64,000 nucleotides of DNA from Saccopteryx bilineata. Taxonomy: Eukaryota > Chordata > Mammalia > Chiroptera > Emballonuridae. Positions 61,298 through 64,000 of the stretch are shown piece after piece. The notes beneath the pieces were generated by a model. That model saw only the letters and a program-made list of their open reading frames with translations, did not search any database and was not told the origin of the DNA. The position numbers and the translations under genes are program-made. The stretch is taken from NCBI RefSeq assembly GCF_036850765.1, contig NC_089492.1, positions 180,870,106-180,934,105 of the forward strand. The letters run 5' to 3'. Each line of letters begins with the position of its first letter. The stretch's first letter is position 1.

Positions 61298-61832
61298 GCC
61301 TGACCTGGCCCTAGCTGGTTGGCTCAGTGGTAGAGCGTCAGCCCAGGGCATGAATGTACCGGGTTTGATTCCCGGTCAGCACACACAGGAGAAGCGCCCA
61401 TCTGCTTCTTCACTCCTTTCCCTCCCTCTTCTCTCTCTCTCTTCTCCTCCCCTCCAGTAGCCATGGCTCAATTAGAGCGAGTTGGCCCCAGGCACTGAGG
61501 ATGGCTCCCTGGTCTCTGCCTCAGGTGCTATAAAATGGCTCTGGTTGCAATGGACCAAGGGCCCCAGATGGGCAGAGCATCACCCCCTAGGGGGTTTGCC
61601 AAGTGGATCCTAGTCAGGGCTCATGCAGAAGCCTGTCTCTGCCTCCCCTCCTCTCACTAAACTAGCCTGACCTGCAGTGGTGCAGTGGATAAAGTGTCAA
61701 CCTGAAACGCTGAGGTTGCTGATTCAAAATCCTGGGTTTGCCTGGTCAAGGCACATATGGGACTTGATGTGTCCTGCTCCTACCTGACACCCTTCTCTCT
61801 AAAATGAATCAAGCCTTTTTAAAAAATAACTA
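61298..61832 (+). mobile_element. SINE, 'cctgacctg' type, split by a younger SINE
   Basis: The head gcctgacctg at 61298-61307 is separated from its body (cagtggtgcagtggataaag onward, 61675-61832) by a Ves-like SINE. The outer duplication, ataacta, lies at 61291-61297 and 61826-61832. The body is the standard one, ending 'gaatcaagcctttttaaaaa'. Confidence 0.85.
61308..61659 (+). mobile_element. Long Ves-like SINE inside another SINE
   Basis: The head 'ggccctagctggttggctca' and B box 'gggtttgattcccggtcagc' are followed by the GC-rich body shared with the 22078 copy. A perfect 15-bp duplication, aactagcctgacctg, lies at 61293-61307 and 61660-61674, and includes the head of the older SINE. This fixes the order of insertion. 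Confidence 0.93.
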
Positions 61833-62210
61833 AAGGAAGAGACCTTAAGAACAGCACACAGAAGAAATGCCACGCGGGGACAGAGGGAGTGAGGTCTCAG
61901 AGTACACCATCCCTATCAGCACCTCCAGAACTGGGAGACGATAACTTCCTGCTGTTTAGCTCTGAGTCTGGGGCACTTTACTAGGCAGCCCAGCCAACAA
62001 ATCCACAGGGGCAGCATCCTATGGCCCTCAAACCTGCTCTGGCCCCTTTGGGCAGTGAGGAACCACCCAGCGGAAAGAGCACAGCCCTAAAGCCCACAAA
62101 TGCCCAGGACCTGGAGAAACAGGGCTGGACTCTTCTATGCAGTGCATGCTCCCAGGAAAGGGGAGAGGAGCTGGCAGTGCAGGAAGGGGCAGCAGGCAGG
62201 GAGGCCATAC

Positions 62211-63249
62211 CTATGAGCGGGAGCTCATCCATGGTGATGCCCTGAGATCTGAGGTGCTTCTTGATGCAGGCCAGCTGCTGCACGTTGGGGCCCCAGCGCC
62301 GGCCCAGCTTGTGGATGTGCTGAATCTGCGTGACGAACCGCATCTCATCGTTGAGCTTGCACTCGGGCCGCCAGTCCGGAGGGGGAATGACCCTGCACAT
62401 GCCGTACTTCTCCACCTGAGCGCGCACTGACTCGATGTAGACGAGCGGGTCGTGGAACTCCTTGGCCGATGGCCTGAGCACAGGGATCTCGTCCATGGCC
62501 ACCCACCCGGCCCAGCCGGTCCCCTTCTCATGCTTGGCCGCCGCCTCATGCGGCTTGTGCAAGGGCTCCGATTGCGAGGTAGAACGATTTTCACAGGAGG
62601 CGCCATCCGCCTTGCCGTGTGCTTGTCTGCCCAGCGTGCTCCTCCCGGCCGTGGCCCTTTTTGGCCGGTTCCTCTCCAAGCTCTGCTCGGGCACTTCCTT
62701 CTTTACATGTCCATTCAGCAGAGCTCTCTCCGCCGGGGCCGGGGCCGCTGCCACCTTCCTGCTGGGGGCTTCGGCAGGGCCAGCTGCCCCTTTCATTTTC
62801 TTGGGGGGTGACTGCAGCTTCTCCACCCGGTGTGCCTCTTCCAGTCTCCTCTTGGAATTCCGCAGCCCCTCCCGCAGCTGCCGCCCCCCCACCTCCTTAG
62901 TGCATGACTTTGGGTTCAACCGGCCACTGACCTTGAGGCCATTGACAGCGGGCCCGGTGGACTTGGACGCCCCCCCGAGGGATAGCACCTGTTTGCGGGT
63001 TTTTGCATTGCTACTTTCAGTTTTCCCTGAGATTATGTGGTTGACAGCTGAACTGGGCTTGTGGTGATTGGGTTTGGTTTCCTTGACCAGTTCTCTCTTG
63101 GCTTTGGTGTATGTGACAGTCCCCTTAGTCACTGTTGCAGTGTACTTCACAGTTTTGGATGGTGAAGGTCTGACTTCGCGCATCTTTTTGGCACTGGTTG
63201 CACTTGTACCCAGAGATGACATTCGAGTGACTCCATTTACCTTCGAAAC
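62211..63249 (-). CDS. JARID2: JARID2 exon 7 (JmjN and start of ARID)
   Basis: This 1,039-bp exon encodes [20 protein letters not shown] at its start, then a long basic, low-complexity region with nuclear-localisation-like clusters ([24 protein letters not shown]). The JmjN domain follows ([37 protein letters not shown]), and the first ARID helices end DELPLIG. The acceptor is ctgctgctcccag and the donor gtatgg; it ends in phase 1. The exon is GC-rich, and open frames on the opposite strand are composition effects. Confidence 0.97.
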
Positions 63250-63557
63250 CTGGGAGCAGCAGGAGAGGCAGAGGACGAGAAAAGCAGAATTAGTACACTG
63301 TCACTTAGCAGCTACGTAGCCACTTGCCAAGGCACACCAAATGCACAGCCCTGGTGCTGCTCTGAAGTGCTCGGCCTCAGGAGTTCTGCACGACTCTGCA
63401 CCTATCCTTCTGTTTCCTGGCGTGTCTCCCAGGGCTCTCTCAGGAAACTGGAAGTCTCACAATGAGAACCATTCCACACGCCTGCCAATCACCTGTCACA
63501 GGTTACTACATTTACGATAGCAAGATCCTGCCCATTTTGGGGAGCGAGAACATGTAT

Positions 63558-63855
63558 AACGCTGACCCTTGAATAATGCAGAGCTTAGGGACATCAAAGC
63601 CTACCCCCCACAGTTCACAACCATATATAAATTTTTAACTCCCCAAACACGAAGTCATCATTCAATATTTCCAGGGATTCCAGGACCCCCATGAATACCA
63701 AAGTCTGTGGATGTTTGAGACTCTTGTATTAAAAGCATACAGTCAGCCTTCAGCAACTACAGACTCCCAGTGGTGGTTTAAAAATATGGTTTTCAATCTG
63801 TTATTGATTGAATCTGAGGATGTGAAGACCAGGGATACAAAGGACCAACTGTATA
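63558..63855 (+). mobile_element. Tigger-like (TcMar) DNA transposon remnant
   Basis: The left end 'gctgacccttgaataatgca' and the right end 'gggatacaaaggaccaactg' with 'tata' are complementary in outline. Internal phrases such as 'aatttttaactccccaaaca' and 'attgattgaatctgaggatg' fit an old mammalian Tigger-derived MER element. It is diverged, and the family name is uncertain. Confidence 0.6.
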
Positions 63856-63935
63856 CTTACTTAAAAAAAAAAAGCCACACACAAGGTGAGCACTCCCAGT
63901 TCAAGCCCATGCTGTTCAAGAGTAGAGTCAACTAT

Positions 63936-63959
63936 ACACACACACACACACACACACAT
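63936..63959. repeat. (AC)n microsatellite
   Basis: About 12 AC units without interruption. Confidence 0.93.
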
Positions 63960-64000
63960 CCATACCAAGACATGCTTCCTGTTCTGTGTGCTCCCCTTAC

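Larger units (their letters stand above)
60845..61985 (+). mobile_element. MLT1-like LTR broken into three pieces by SINEs
   Basis: The pieces 60845-60931 ('gaatcctaaccttcagtgac', 'ggaccttatctgcagagagg', 'caagttaaaat'), 61260-61297 ('cctaatccataagactggtg', 'tctttataa') and 61833 to about 61985 ('aaggaagagaccttaaga', 'gcggggacagagggag') follow each other as in one MLT1-type LTR. The gaps are filled by later SINEs. The outer borders are approximate. Confidence 0.68.
63250..64000 (-). other. JARID2: JARID2 intron before exon 7 (partial)
   Basis: Intron DNA runs to the window edge. It holds a Tigger-like repeat (63558-63855) and an (AC)n run (63936-63959). The stretch 63250-63557 shows nothing recognisable. 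Confidence 0.8.

Noticed and set aside
62462..63067. 201-residue + strand open frame over JARID2 exon 7
   Set aside because: It is a GC-rich antisense shadow of exon 7; the real signal is the - strand JmjN/ARID coding sequence.

Overview
The window is mammalian nuclear DNA, most likely from a bat. Most interspersed repeats are short tRNA-derived SINEs. Three head types recur: a Ves-like type starting near 'ccctggctggttggctc', a type starting 'cctgacctgtggtggcac', and a longer type starting 'cctgaccaggcagtgacac'. Beside them are a full-length but dead LINE-1, two short mariner derivatives, and ancient mammalian repeats (MER5A, MLT1, L1M-like, MIR/L2-like). Ves-type SINEs and mariners of this kind are known from bats. 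The family cannot be fixed from sequence alone; the SINE set reminds me of emballonurid bats, but that is a weak inference.

Two protein genes meet tail to tail. DTNBP1 (dysbindin, a BLOC-1 subunit) runs on the + strand. Its last three coding exons are at 24523-24678, 32858-33001 and 34562-34779, with a poly(A) signal at 34918. JARID2 (a PRC2 accessory chromatin protein) runs on the - strand. Twelve exons, taken as 7 to 18 of the 18-exon human model, lie between 63249 and 37324, followed by a 1.7 kb 3'UTR ending near 35590. The same convergent arrangement exists on human 6p22.3. All JARID2 junctions have GT-AG signals and keep frame, giving 944 residues that include JmjN, ARID, JmjC and the C-terminal zinc finger. 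One DTNBP1 junction appears to use a GC donor.

Layout: 1-24522 is a DTNBP1 intron with no exon seen, dominated by an 8.6 kb L1 (2004-10591, - strand) and many SINEs. 24523-34945 holds the DTNBP1 3' exons, a 66-bp minisatellite and old repeats. 34946-35590 is the short gap between the two 3' ends. 35590-63249 is JARID2, with fewer repeats in its introns than the DTNBP1 side. 63250-64000 is the next JARID2 intron with a Tigger-like repeat.

The two genes have unrelated jobs, vesicle biogenesis and Polycomb repression, and share only their 3' neighbourhood. I found no new gene system. The points most worth a second look are the GC-AG intron, the L1 with a doubled 3' end, the in-frame internally deleted mariner, the acidic-tail mini-transposon, the minisatellite open on both strands, and a nest of three SINEs in an MLT1 LTR whose insertion order can be partly read.
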